Assembly: GCA_029931905.1 (NCBI GenBank)
Contig: JAOZRH010000022.1
Coordinates: 1-20,550 of the forward strand
Origin: Fidelibacterota bacterium
Lineage (GTDB): Bacteria > Fidelibacterota > Fidelibacteria > Fidelibacterales > Fidelibacteraceae
Direction: 5' to 3'
Length of the DNA: 20,550 bases
The position numbers and the translations under genes are program-made. Position 1 is the stretch's first letter; each line of letters starts with the position of its first letter. Under the pieces are notes generated by a model that saw only the letters and a list, made by a program, of their open reading frames with translations, made no database searches and was not told the origin of the DNA. Below are positions 1 through 7,728 of this stretch, piece by piece.

Positions 1-4
1 CTCC
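1..4 (-). promoter_or_regulatory. Possible ribosome binding site of a gene lying off the left edge
   Basis: On the minus strand the last ten bases of the window read AAAAAAGGAG, ending in a good Shine-Dalgarno core. Genes here commonly have this core 5-8 bases before the start codon, so a minus-strand gene downstream of the tRNA may start just outside the window. The start codon itself cannot be seen. Confidence 0.3.
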
Positions 5-14
5 TTTTTTTATG

Positions 15-88
15 TACCCCTGGCCCGATTTGAACGGGCGACAACAGCTTTAGGAAAGCTGTGCTCTATCCACCTGAGCTACAGGGGC
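15..88 (-). tRNA. tRNA-Arg (anticodon CCU)
   Basis: The minus strand folds into a complete 74-base cloverleaf. The acceptor stem is GCCCCTG paired with CAGGGGT (a G-T pair at the first position). The D stem is GCTC/GAGC, the anticodon stem CAGCT/AGCTG around loop TTCCTAA, and the T stem GCCCG/CGGGC around loop TTCAAAT. The anticodon at 54-52 is CCT, which reads the arginine codon AGG. The discriminator base is A and no CCA end is encoded, so CCA must be added after transcription. AGG should be rare in such an A-rich genome next to AGA, so this is probably a minor tRNA. Confidence 0.96.
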
Positions 89-101
89 AAATTTTTGCCT
101 A

Positions 102-130
102 ATAATAATCTATTTTTTAATAAAATACAA
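102..130 (-). promoter_or_regulatory. Possible sigma-70-type promoter of the tRNA-Arg gene
   Basis: On the minus strand a TTGTAT box (130-125) lies 17 bases from a TATTAT box (107-102), placing a start near position 95, a few bases before the mature tRNA end at 88. The -10 box is good and the -35 box is weak (3 of 6). AT-rich DNA produces such matches by chance. Confidence 0.35.
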
Positions 131-146
131 CCAAATTTCTCTACTT

Positions 147-1901
147 CTATAAAATTAAATTCAATAAACTCCCCACGACTAATGTTGACACCAACATTAT
201 CATTGCAGATTTCGCCATATCTTTAAAACCTAATTCCTTTAACAAAACTGTAAATGTTGCAATACAAGGAAAATACATCGTAAGTATTACAGAAGCAATT
301 ATCATTTGTTTCATTGTTAATCCAAGTGGAACCAACATTCCAACAGCAACATCTTTTCGTAAAAAACCAATAATTAACGCTCCAACAGTTTCTTTAGGTA
401 ATCCCATTAAACCAGTAACAACCGGAGCAATTAAATTGCCAAAAAAATCTATAATGTGGAAAACATATAAAATATTTATTATCAAAACACCAAGTAAAAC
501 AAATGGAACGGCTTCCTTAATAAACCAAACAACTCTCATCCATAATTTTTTAAGTAACGATTTAAAATATGGAACTCTATATGGAGGAATCTCAATAAAT
601 ATTTCCGGACTTGTTCCCTTTACAAATTTATTCATCAAAATTCCCAATACGAACCAAACAATAAATAATATGCCAAAAACAATTATTATCGCTTTCACAC
701 CATATCTTCCAAGTAATCCAAAAACCATAGCAATTTGTGCCATACAAGGAACTGCAATCGCCATCAGTGTACTTGCAATAAATTTTTCTCTTCTTGTTTC
801 TAATAATCTCGTTGATAAAGCACCTGGAACATTACAACCAATTCCCAATAACATTGGAATTATAGCCAATCCGTGAATTCCTAATTTATGCATCAAATTA
901 TCAAGTAAAATTCCTAATCGTGGCAAATATCCTGAATCTTCCAAAAAACTTAACACAAAATAAAATGCTGTAATATATGGAAGAATCATTGCTATTGGAA
1001 CAAATAATCCCGTTGAAAGCATTCCCATAGAATCTAAATAACTAATATCTCCATCAACCACTTTACCAATTAAAATATCGTGAACAATTCCACTTCCATT
1101 AAACAATGCCGATAATTTCAAAAGAACTGGTGTCCATAATTTATTAAACATTGGTTCCAATAAGTATGAGATTAACAATTCACCAATTACTCGAATAATA
1201 CTGAAAGATAATCCCAAAATAAATATAGCTACAAATAAACCACCAATTGGATGTATAGAAAAATCACCAAGTTTTTCTCCAATAGTATGATGTCTATGTT
1301 CTAATTTTTGAACTTTATCAATAATATATCCAATTTGTTCATACTTGCTTTTTTTCCCTATTTCTTTTGAACTGTTTTCATTTAATAAATTACTTTTTTT
1401 GGCTTTTAAAATACTATCAACAAGTTTTTTTATCCCTTCTCCTGTTACACCACAAGTAGCAATAACGGGAACTCCCAAAATATTTTGCAATTTATCAATA
1501 TCAATACTCACACCAGTATGCCCAGCTTCATCCCAAAAATTTAAAACAACTATTAGTGGAATATTTTGTTTAATTAGTTCATAAGTTAAATTTAAATTTC
1601 GCTCTAAATTTGTTGAATCCAAAATATTTACAAAAATGTTGTCATTTTCCTCTTGAGCCGTATCATTAAAAATATTTACTGCGACTTCTTCTGCCTTACT
1701 TGTTGGTTCTAAAGAATAAATTCCTGGAATATCTATAATTTCCATTTTGTCATTATTTACACTTAAAAATCCTTTTGTATATTCAACTGTCGTTCCATGA
1801 TAATTCGATGCAATTACTTTTACACCAGTCAATCTGGAAAATATTGCACTTTTACCAACATTTGGATTTCCAATAAGTATGATTTTATTATTTATTGCCA
1901 T
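147..1901 (-). CDS. feoB: Ferrous iron transport protein B (compact form)
   Basis: Inner-membrane GTP-dependent Fe(II) importer. The N-terminal G domain shows G1 GNPNVGKS (11-18), threonines T37/T38 for G2, DIPG (57-60) for G3, NFWD (121-124) for G4 and a G5-like CGVTGEG near 150-156. The membrane part runs from about residue 215 to the end. It carries two Gate-type segments, one with the hallmark GCNVPG and one ending in YFPCIATF, both with the conserved cysteine. At 584 residues it is short next to about 770 in E. coli. Most of the loss is between the G domain and the first membrane helix, where the helical GDI region is reduced to roughly 45 residues. A clear AGAGGTGA ribosome binding site precedes the ATG. 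feoA lies 48 bp upstream on the same strand, so the two probably form an operon. Confidence 0.95.
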   Translation of the reverse strand: MAINNKIILIGNPNVGKSAIFSRLTGVKVIASNYHGTTVEYTKGFLSVNNDKMEIIDIPGIYSLEPTSKAEEVAVNIFNDTAQEENDNIFVNILDSTNLERNLNLTYELIKQNIPLIVVLNFWDEAGHTGVSIDIDKLQNILGVPVIATCGVTGEGIKKLVDSILKAKKSNLLNENSSKEIGKKSKYEQIGYIIDKVQKLEHRHHTIGEKLGDFSIHPIGGLFVAIFILGLSFSIIRVIGELLISYLLEPMFNKLWTPVLLKLSALFNGSGIVHDILIGKVVDGDISYLDSMGMLSTGLFVPIAMILPYITAFYFVLSFLEDSGYLPRLGILLDNLMHKLGIHGLAIIPMLLGIGCNVPGALSTRLLETRREKFIASTLMAIAVPCMAQIAMVFGLLGRYGVKAIIIVFGILFIVWFVLGILMNKFVKGTSPEIFIEIPPYRVPYFKSLLKKLWMRVVWFIKEAVPFVLLGVLIINILYVFHIIDFFGNLIAPVVTGLMGLPKETVGALIIGFLRKDVAVGMLVPLGLTMKQMIIASVILTMYFPCIATFTVLLKELGFKDMAKSAMIMLVSTLVVGSLLNLIL

Positions 1902-1949
1902 TAATTCACCTCTAAAATATAGAAATTGTAATTTTTATATTCATAATTA

Positions 1950-2174
1950 CTAATTAATATCTACAATTATTTTTTCCGCCATACCAATACCGAGTGCAAT
2001 ATTTGTACTTCCAATCTGAACCGTTATTGGACCATTCATCAATTGAGCTGTTTTTTTTTCTATAATAGAGCCAACTCTAATTCCCAATGATTCAGCTTTT
2101 TTGTTAAACATTGTTCCACCTTTCAATTCGACAACCCTACATTTACTACCAATTTTTACTTTTTTTAAATTCAT
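1950..2174 (-). CDS. feoA: Ferrous iron transport protein A
   Basis: Small cytoplasmic SH3-like protein that assists FeoB in Fe(II) uptake. Its 74 residues match the usual FeoA length. The pattern is typical: an early strand (KIGSKCRVVEL), a glycine turn, a LGIRVGSIIEK segment, then a final GIGMAEKIIVDI strand in which the family usually has an ALG...A..I pattern. It is the first gene of the feoAB pair and is transcribed away from dnaK. The ribosome binding site is weak (a GGA in an A-rich run). Regulation by iron is expected from the family. The TGTCAT-type repeats in the divergent gap are a candidate operator. Confidence 0.92.
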   Translation of the reverse strand: MNLKKVKIGSKCRVVELKGGTMFNKKAESLGIRVGSIIEKKTAQLMNGPITVQIGSTNIALGIGMAEKIIVDIN

Positions 2175-2289
2175 ATTTTAATCCATTTTTTTTATTCAAC
2201 TTGTAAGATAAGATATTAAATTATAATTAACAATTTAAAAAATTTACTGCCAAAACAATTGTTAAAATACCCATATCTAAACAATATGT

Positions 2290-2324
2290 TGTCATTATGA
2301 CATATATTATTACAATTATGTCAT
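2290..2324. promoter_or_regulatory. Cluster of TGTCAT/ATGACA half-sites (candidate operator)
   Basis: Positions 2290-2302 form a perfect 6-1-6 palindrome, TGTCAT-T-ATGACA. A further half-site TATGTCAT (2317-2324) is the exact reverse complement of ATGACATA (2297-2304), with a 12-base spacer. The sites lie just upstream of the dnaK promoter and in the divergent feoA/dnaK gap. The 7-1-7 layout resembles Fur/DtxR-class operators in general shape, but the bases are not the classical Fur box. The regulator and the target (feoAB, dnaK or both) are unknown. Confidence 0.45.
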
Positions 2325-2334
2325 TTATTAAATT

Positions 2335-2348
2335 GGTATAATATTTGC
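2335..2348 (+). promoter_or_regulatory. dnaK promoter region (perfect TATAAT; also GG-N10-GC)
   Basis: A perfect TATAAT lies at 2337-2342, placing a start near 2349 and leaving a leader of about 58 bases before the dnaK ATG. No good -35 box lies 16-18 bases upstream. The same stretch also fits the sigma-54 skeleton, with GG at 2335-2336, ten bases, then GC at 2347-2348 within TTGCAC. The sequence cannot decide which sigma factor is used. No CIRCE element (TTAGCACTC inverted repeat) was seen. Confidence 0.5.
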
Positions 2349-2406
2349 ACGACAATACGGCGAATTGAAGTTAAAATAAAATAAAACAAAAAAAATGGAG
2401 AAAAAA

Positions 2407-4317
2407 ATGGGAAAAATAATAGGAATTGATTTGGGAACAACCAACTCATGTGTAGCAATAATGGAAGGAAAAGAACCTAAAGTATTACTAAATTCTGAAG
2501 GAGGAAGAACAACATCTTCTATTGTAGCCTTCAAAAAAGATGGTGAAAGATTAGTTGGAACAAGTGCAAAAAGACAAGCAATAACAAATCCAAATAATAC
2601 AATTTCAAGTATAAAACGATTTATGGGGCGTATGTATAATGAGGTTGAACAAGAAATAAGCGAAGTCCCTTTCAAAATTGAAAAAGGTGCAAATAAAGAT
2701 GTTCGTATTAATGTTAACAATAAAAAATATTCACCTGCTGAAATCAGTGCAATGATTTTACAAAAAGCTAAACAAATTGCTGAAGATTATTTAGGAGAAA
2801 AAGTTGACGAGGCTGTTATTACGGTTCCGGCATATTTCAATGATTCTCAGAGACAAGCCACAAAAGATGCTGGTAAAATTGCAGGATTAAAAGTGAAAAG
2901 AATTATTAACGAACCAACCGCAGCATCTTTGGCTTATGGCTTAGACAGAAAAAAAGATGAAAAAATTGCAGTTTTTGATCTTGGTGGTGGAACTTTTGAT
3001 GTTTCAATACTTGAAATTGGTGAAGGCGTATTTGAAGTAAAATCTACTAATGGTGATGGACATTTAGGTGGCGATGATTTTGATAAAAGAGTAATTGATT
3101 ATTTAATAGAAGAATTCAATAAACAAGAAGGTATTGATATTACGAAAGATGCAATGGTTGTACAAAGATTAAAAGATGCAGCTGAAAAAGCCAAAATGGA
3201 ATTATCAACCTCAAAACAAACAGAAATTAATTTACCATATTTGACAGCAGATTCTAATGGTCCAAAACATCTTAACATTACAATTACAAGAGCAAAATTT
3301 GACCATTTAACAGAAGATTTGGTAAATAGAACTAAACAACCTTGTATAGATGCAATGAAAGATGCAAATATTTCAAAAAATGAAATTGACGAAGTTATAT
3401 TAGTAGGAGGTTCAACAAGAATCCCTGCAGTACAAAAATTAGTAACTGAAATATTTGGCAAAGAACCAAATAGAACTGTAAATCCAGATGAAGTTGTTGC
3501 ATTGGGAGCAGCAATTCAAGGTGGTGTGTTACAAGGTGATGTAAAAGATGTTTTATTGTTAGATGTAACACCATTATCATTAGGAATTGAAACATTGGGT
3601 GGTATATCTACAAAATTAATAGAAAAAAACACTACTATCCCTGCTAAAAAAACAGAAATATTTAGTACAGCCGCTGATAATCAACCTGGAGTTGAAATAC
3701 ATGTTCTACAAGGAGAACGATCTAGAGCTGCAAGCAATAGAACACTAGGAAGATTCACTTTAGACGGAATTCCACCATCTCCTAGAGGAGTACCACAAAT
3801 TGAAGTATCATTTGATATTGATGCCAATGGAATTTTGAATGTCTCTGCAAAAGATAAAGCAACAAATAAAGAACAACATATTATAATTGAATCATCAAGT
3901 GGACTTAAAGATAGTGAAATTGAAAAAATGAAGCAAGATGCTGAAGAGCATGAAAAAGATGACGCAAAATGGAAAGAAACAGTTGATACTCATAATCAAG
4001 CTGAACAAATTATTTTTTCAACGAGAAAACAACTTGACGATTTAAAAGATAAAATATCAGATGAAGATAAGCAACCTATAGAAGATGCAATAGCAGAATT
4101 AGAAAAAATTAAAGACAGTAAAGATATAGACGAAATTAAAGCAAAAATTGAATCTGTCAATCAAGTTTTTTCAAAAGTTTCAGAAAAAATGTATAAAGAA
4201 ACACAACAAAATCAAAATACACAACAAGAATCACAAACAAATCCAAATACAGAAGAAAAACCAAAGGATGATGTTGAAGATGCTGATTTTGAAGTTGTTG
4301 ACGAAGATAAAAAATAA
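2407..4317 (+). CDS. dnaK: Molecular chaperone DnaK (Hsp70)
   Basis: ATP-driven cytoplasmic chaperone that holds unfolded polypeptides, working with DnaJ and GrpE. The nucleotide-binding domain opens with GIDLGTTNSC and contains the phosphate-2 loop DLGGGTFDVS and the adenosine motif VGGSTRIPAVQ. The linker VLLLDVTPLSLGIET follows, then the beta substrate-binding domain and a helical lid. The C-terminus is acidic and Gln/Asn-rich and ends near DADFEVVDED, as in Gram-negative DnaK. Length is about 636 residues, normal for the family. The start is set at 2407 because GGAG (2397-2400) lies 6 bases before this ATG, while the upstream in-frame ATG at 2395 overlaps the GGAG itself. No grpE or dnaJ is adjacent. 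The gene looks monocistronic, with its own promoter and terminator. Confidence 0.97.
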   Translation: MGKIIGIDLGTTNSCVAIMEGKEPKVLLNSEGGRTTSSIVAFKKDGERLVGTSAKRQAITNPNNTISSIKRFMGRMYNEVEQEISEVPFKIEKGANKDVRINVNNKKYSPAEISAMILQKAKQIAEDYLGEKVDEAVITVPAYFNDSQRQATKDAGKIAGLKVKRIINEPTAASLAYGLDRKKDEKIAVFDLGGGTFDVSILEIGEGVFEVKSTNGDGHLGGDDFDKRVIDYLIEEFNKQEGIDITKDAMVVQRLKDAAEKAKMELSTSKQTEINLPYLTADSNGPKHLNITITRAKFDHLTEDLVNRTKQPCIDAMKDANISKNEIDEVILVGGSTRIPAVQKLVTEIFGKEPNRTVNPDEVVALGAAIQGGVLQGDVKDVLLLDVTPLSLGIETLGGISTKLIEKNTTIPAKKTEIFSTAADNQPGVEIHVLQGERSRAASNRTLGRFTLDGIPPSPRGVPQIEVSFDIDANGILNVSAKDKATNKEQHIIIESSSGLKDSEIEKMKQDAEEHEKDDAKWKETVDTHNQAEQIIFSTRKQLDDLKDKISDEDKQPIEDAIAELEKIKDSKDIDEIKAKIESVNQVFSKVSEKMYKETQQNQNTQQESQTNPNTEEKPKDDVEDADFEVVDEDKK

Positions 4318-4335
4318 TTATCTTTCATAGTTAAT

Positions 4336-4369
4336 AAAAAAAGGAAGTATTTGTTACTTCCTTTTTTTT
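4336..4369 (+). terminator. Intrinsic terminator of dnaK
   Basis: The stem GGAAGTA (4343-4349) pairs with TACTTCC (4355-4361) around a 5-base loop, followed by eight T. A run of seven A precedes it, so the stem can extend and the element could also work on the minus strand. Confidence 0.9.
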
Positions 4370-4459
4370 ATAAATTATTTTTTTGTAGATTTTGATAAAT
4401 CTTTTTACTAAATTGTTTGATGAGTATATTTGTATAAAGCTATTGTGTTAGGAGTAAAA

Positions 4460-5374
4460 ATGAAAAATATTACGATTGCAGCAACTGAAGATAAATTAGT
4501 TATTTGGCAAACAAACCATATCAAGGAAATGTTAAAATCAGTTTATCCACAGCTAAACATTCGTATTAAAATTATTAGAACAAATAACCAAGTTAATAAT
4601 GATTTTTATGTTGACGACGAAATGCAAGATAATAAATATAGTTTAGAAATAGAAGAACAATTGATTAATGATGATATTCAATTGGCAATACACAATACTA
4701 TAAATTTATCATACAAAATTAATCCTGGTTTAATTATTGCCGGATATATTAAAAGGAATTATTCTGGAGATGCTTTTGTAACATTTAATGATAGTAAAAT
4801 TGACGATGATTCAAAACCAAAATTTCTTGTTGGTGTAAATAACTTAAGAAATCTAGCCTTAATGAAAAAATATTATCCTGATAGAAAACTAATTGCATTA
4901 TATGGAGATATTAAATCACAAATTTTTAAATTAAAAAATTTCAAACTCAATGGAATTATTATTGATAAAACAAGTGCTGAACGATTAAATGTTTCAAAAA
5001 CTCCTGTTGAAGATTTAGACAAACACAAATTTATTCCTTCTGCAGGACAAGGATCAACGGCAATTATTGCACCACATCATAGATATGATGTTATCGAATT
5101 ACTTCAACCAATATTAGACAGAGAAACATATAATACAGTAACAGCGGAAAGAGCATTTATTTCTAAATTAAAAATTAATAATAGTTATCCAGTTGGTATC
5201 CATGCAGAAATGAAAGAGAATGAATTGTCTATGGAAGCATTTCTATCGGATGCTGATGGTAAAACTTTCATAAAAGAAAATATCACAAAACCATTTAAAG
5301 ATAATAGCAAATCAATTGGTGAAAAATTAGCAGATAGTTTTCTAAAAAATGATTATATCAAAGACTTGATATAA
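4460..5374 (+). CDS. HemC-fold protein lacking the catalytic and cofactor residues (probable pseudoenzyme)
   Basis: The 304-residue chain aligns by eye over its whole length with hydroxymethylbilane synthase (E. coli HemC, 313 residues). Shared landmarks are an IAA...WQT opening, IEEQLINDDIQLAIH, PSAGQGSTAI (193-202) and VTAERAF (227-233). The key residues are gone. Using E. coli numbers, R11 is T9, K83 is I81, catalytic D84 is N82, R132 is N131, R149 is Y148, R155 is Q154, and the dipyrromethane-attachment C242 aligns with N241. H80 and R131 seem kept (H78, R130). The protein contains no cysteine at all, so it cannot carry the normal cofactor. The start at 4460 has AGGAG five bases upstream; a TTG at 4430 has no such site. 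No other heme gene is nearby. Its role is unknown; the fold could bind a ligand. The homology is strong but rests on alignment by eye. Confidence 0.75.
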   Translation: MKNITIAATEDKLVIWQTNHIKEMLKSVYPQLNIRIKIIRTNNQVNNDFYVDDEMQDNKYSLEIEEQLINDDIQLAIHNTINLSYKINPGLIIAGYIKRNYSGDAFVTFNDSKIDDDSKPKFLVGVNNLRNLALMKKYYPDRKLIALYGDIKSQIFKLKNFKLNGIIIDKTSAERLNVSKTPVEDLDKHKFIPSAGQGSTAIIAPHHRYDVIELLQPILDRETYNTVTAERAFISKLKINNSYPVGIHAEMKENELSMEAFLSDADGKTFIKENITKPFKDNSKSIGEKLADSFLKNDYIKDLI

Positions 5375-5401
5375 ATTTAAAAAAAATTAAAACCTTACAA
5401 T

Positions 5402-5434
5402 AAAAAAAAGTCCTAAATAATTTAGGACTTTTTT
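5402..5434. terminator. Bidirectional intrinsic terminator between convergent genes
   Basis: Perfect stem GTCCTAAA (5410-5417) / TTTAGGAC (5421-5428) with a 3-base loop, flanked by an A-run on the left and a T-run on the right. It lies between the stop of the HemC-like gene and the stop of the convergent outer-membrane gene and can serve both. Confidence 0.9.
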
Positions 5435-5456
5435 ATTTCTATTATATATTTTCTAT

Positions 5457-6263
5457 CTACTTAATTGTGTATGTAACTCCTAAAAGAAGTCCATTTTCGT
5501 GATGAGAATAATCACCATAATCAATATCTGTTGTAGCATACATTCCTTGTGTAAATCTTAAATCCAATCCAATAGATTCATTGATATTATATTTAACTCC
5601 AACACCAAGATCAACACCAAAAGATGATGCACTTTCATCTTCCAATACAGCTATATCACTCCAAGAATGATAATTGTAACGAAGTCCTAATAATCCAAAA
5701 ATACCAACAACTGGTTTTTCAACACCAAGAATACCATAAAGTAAATCAGTTATATCATAACGAGGTGTTACTCCAATACCAATAACTGTAGCAATTCCAT
5801 CATTATCATTTTTTTGTGTAAAACTTGAATAACTAATTACAGTTTCAACACTTAGCGGATCCCATACTACAGATAATTCAACCAAACTAGAAAGTTTTAC
5901 AATAGCTCCACCTCCAACATGAAAACCAGTATTAAATAATGCTCCAGTTCCTGGATCTCCCCAAGGTTCAATAACACCAAGGTTTGCATAAGCTTTAATA
6001 TCACCAGTTGTAGCAACGTCTTCTTCAACCACAGCTTCTTCAACTACTGTTTCTTCTACAACCTCTTCTTCTAGATCTTCTAGTTCTTCTATAGAAACTT
6101 CTTCTTTTGCAAAAATACCAAAAACTTTATCAAGAAAACTACTACTTTCTTCTACTTCTTCTACTTCTTTTACTGCTGTTTCTTCTGTTTCTTCTTGTGC
6201 AAACAAAACTGAAAAAGAAAATACTAACGATAACACCAATAAAACTTTCAACCAATTTTTCAT
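5457..6263 (-). CDS. Outer-membrane beta-barrel protein with acidic N-terminal linker
   Basis: 268 residues. Residues 1-22 are a clear signal peptide (Lys-containing start, long Leu/Val core, LFA before the likely cut at Q23). Residues 23-87 are extremely acidic and low in complexity, built from EE/VEE/VVEE units broken by a short FLDKVFGIFAKEE segment. From about 90 to the end the chain alternates polar and hydrophobic residues, with aromatic ends and Gly-rich turns (FHVGGGAIV, GLLGLRYNYH, FGVDLGVGVKYNI) and a final LLLGVTYTIK strand. This fits a small 8-strand OmpA/OmpW-like barrel. A strong AGGAGG lies 7 bases before the ATG, and a promoter-like pair lies upstream. It may be a structural or porin-like surface protein. 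No specific family was recognised. Confidence 0.8.
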   Translation of the reverse strand: MKNWLKVLLVLSLVFSFSVLFAQEETEETAVKEVEEVEESSSFLDKVFGIFAKEEVSIEELEDLEEEVVEETVVEEAVVEEDVATTGDIKAYANLGVIEPWGDPGTGALFNTGFHVGGGAIVKLSSLVELSVVWDPLSVETVISYSSFTQKNDNDGIATVIGIGVTPRYDITDLLYGILGVEKPVVGIFGLLGLRYNYHSWSDIAVLEDESASSFGVDLGVGVKYNINESIGLDLRFTQGMYATTDIDYGDYSHHENGLLLGVTYTIK

Positions 6264-6316
6264 ATTAAATCCTCCTAAATATTTTTAAATAATATGACAT
6301 TTTCAACACTTGCCTA

Positions 6317-6345
6317 ATGATAAGTATATAAATAATTAAATGCAA
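6317..6345 (-). promoter_or_regulatory. Sigma-70-type promoter of the outer-membrane protein gene
   Basis: On the minus strand TTGCAT (6345-6340) is separated by 17 bases from TATCAT (6322-6317), giving a leader of about 45 bases that ends in an AGGAGG ribosome binding site. The -10 matches 5 of 6. The same TTGCAT box with a 17-base spacer also precedes glgC. Confidence 0.5.
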
Positions 6346-6366
6346 GTTTTTTTTATATTAATTGAT

Positions 6367-7602
6367 TTATATCACAGAATTATTTGGAATTACTGCTTCT
6401 TTCTTTACTACTACAATTCCATCTCTTATCCAATAATTTTCTGTTTCCTCATAATCCTTATTATCTTTGTTGATAATTTGAACATTATCTCCTATATATA
6501 CATTTTTATCAATAATAGCATTTTTGATTTTACAATTTCTACCAATCCCTAAATATACACCATCACATTTTTTATCGCTATAATAATCATTACCCATAAT
6601 AATAGTATTTTCAATTTCAGTATCATCCCATATTACACTTCTTATACCAACAATTGAATTTTTTATTGATTTTGCACCAATGAAACAACCGTCATTCACA
6701 ATTGTGTGATACATTTCTACATTACCAATTCGAGATCCTTGCAACATTCTAGCATGAGTATATATAGGAAAAGAGTGGTCGTTAAATTTGAATGCTGGTT
6801 TCATATCAGTCAATGCTAAATTAACTCTAAAAAATGAACCTATAGTACCAATATCTTCCCAATATCCATCAAAAAAATATGCATCCACTTGATAATCTCT
6901 AATTGAACCCGGAATAATATTACCGCCAAAATCATCTTCTTTTATATTTTTTAATTGTATATTCATAACATCTTTTTCGAATACATATATTCCCATTGAA
7001 CCCCAATATGGTTTACTTGGTATCCCTGTATCACTAATCATTCTATTTAAAACTTCATCTTCTTTTGGTTTTTCAGCAAAATCAATAATTTTTCCCTTAT
7101 CATTAACTTTTAAAACTCCAAATGATTTTGCCTCTTCACGAGTTACCGGTTTAACCGAAACTGTAATATCAGATTTTTTGTTTCTATGTTGTTGAACGAA
7201 ATTTTTATAATTCATTCTATATAGATGATCACCAGCAAGAATCAGATATTGTTCAAAATCATGAGGTTCAAAATGATGAACATTATGTCTTACAGCATCA
7301 GCAGTTCCTTGATACCAACCTTTATTATCTACTGTTTGTGATGCCGCTAATACATCAATAAAACCATTAGTAAATTGATCAAATTTATATGTGTTATTGA
7401 TATGCCTGTGTAACGATTCACTGTTAAATTGAGTCAATATATAAATTTTTCTAATATCAGAATTTATACAATTACTTATTGGAATATCAATTAATCTATA
7501 TTTTCCACCAATTGGCACTGCCGGTTTTGCTCTTACTGTGGTTAATGGTGCTAATCTTGTTCCTTGACCTCCACCCAAAATTAGTGTCATTACATCTCTC
7601 AT
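6367..7602 (-). CDS. glgC: Glucose-1-phosphate adenylyltransferase (ADP-glucose pyrophosphorylase)
   Basis: Makes ADP-glucose from ATP and glucose-1-phosphate, the committed step of glycogen synthesis. The 411 residues match the bacterial GlgC length. The N-terminal nucleotidyltransferase domain starts with GGGQGTRL (10-17), followed by AKPAVPIGGKYRLIDIPISN, the substrate-site GTADAVRHN, the catalytic-Asp motif AGDHLYRMNY, then FAEKPK and GSMGIYVFEKDV. The C-terminal third has the hexapeptide-type repeats of a left-handed beta-helix (IGNVEMYHTIVNDGCFIGA and the following turns), used in allosteric control. A GGGGG run lies about 6 bases before the ATG. No other glycogen gene is adjacent. It is transcribed toward the outer-membrane protein gene 103 bp downstream, with no clear terminator between. 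Confidence 0.96.
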   Translation of the reverse strand: MRDVMTLILGGGQGTRLAPLTTVRAKPAVPIGGKYRLIDIPISNCINSDIRKIYILTQFNSESLHRHINNTYKFDQFTNGFIDVLAASQTVDNKGWYQGTADAVRHNVHHFEPHDFEQYLILAGDHLYRMNYKNFVQQHRNKKSDITVSVKPVTREEAKSFGVLKVNDKGKIIDFAEKPKEDEVLNRMISDTGIPSKPYWGSMGIYVFEKDVMNIQLKNIKEDDFGGNIIPGSIRDYQVDAYFFDGYWEDIGTIGSFFRVNLALTDMKPAFKFNDHSFPIYTHARMLQGSRIGNVEMYHTIVNDGCFIGAKSIKNSIVGIRSVIWDDTEIENTIIMGNDYYSDKKCDGVYLGIGRNCKIKNAIIDKNVYIGDNVQIINKDNKDYEETENYWIRDGIVVVKKEAVIPNNSVI

Positions 7603-7632
7603 AAACTACCCCCTTTTTTTAAATTCTTTAAT

Positions 7633-7661
7633 ATATTACTAAAAGTATTTATAATATGCAA
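7633..7661 (-). promoter_or_regulatory. Possible sigma-70-type promoter of glgC
   Basis: On the minus strand TTGCAT (7661-7656) lies 17 bases from TAATAT (7638-7633), about 30 bases before the glgC start. The -10 is only 4 of 6. The shared TTGCAT-N17 layout with the promoter at 6317-6345 is the main support. Confidence 0.35.
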
Positions 7662-7728
7662 AAATAATATAAAAAATTTGTTGAATTTTTTATTTTAAAT
7701 TACAAATTTTATTTTTAAATTGAGGCAT

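Noticed and set aside
436..876. Open plus-strand frame opposite feoB
   Set aside because: It is the antisense shadow of a well-supported gene, with no ribosome binding site or recognisable protein. The same applies to 1345-1584, 3099-3461, 8529-8777, 13420-13620, 16146-16340 and 18008-18220.
2175..2406. CIRCE or other HrcA-type site before dnaK
   Set aside because: No TTAGCACTC-N9-GAGTGCTAA or close variant was found in the gap.
6308..6347. Inverted repeat ACTTGC / GCAAGT followed by a T-run on the plus strand as a terminator
   Set aside because: The stem is only six pairs with a loop of about 28 bases and no plus-strand gene ends there. The right arm is better explained by the -35 region of the minus-strand promoter.
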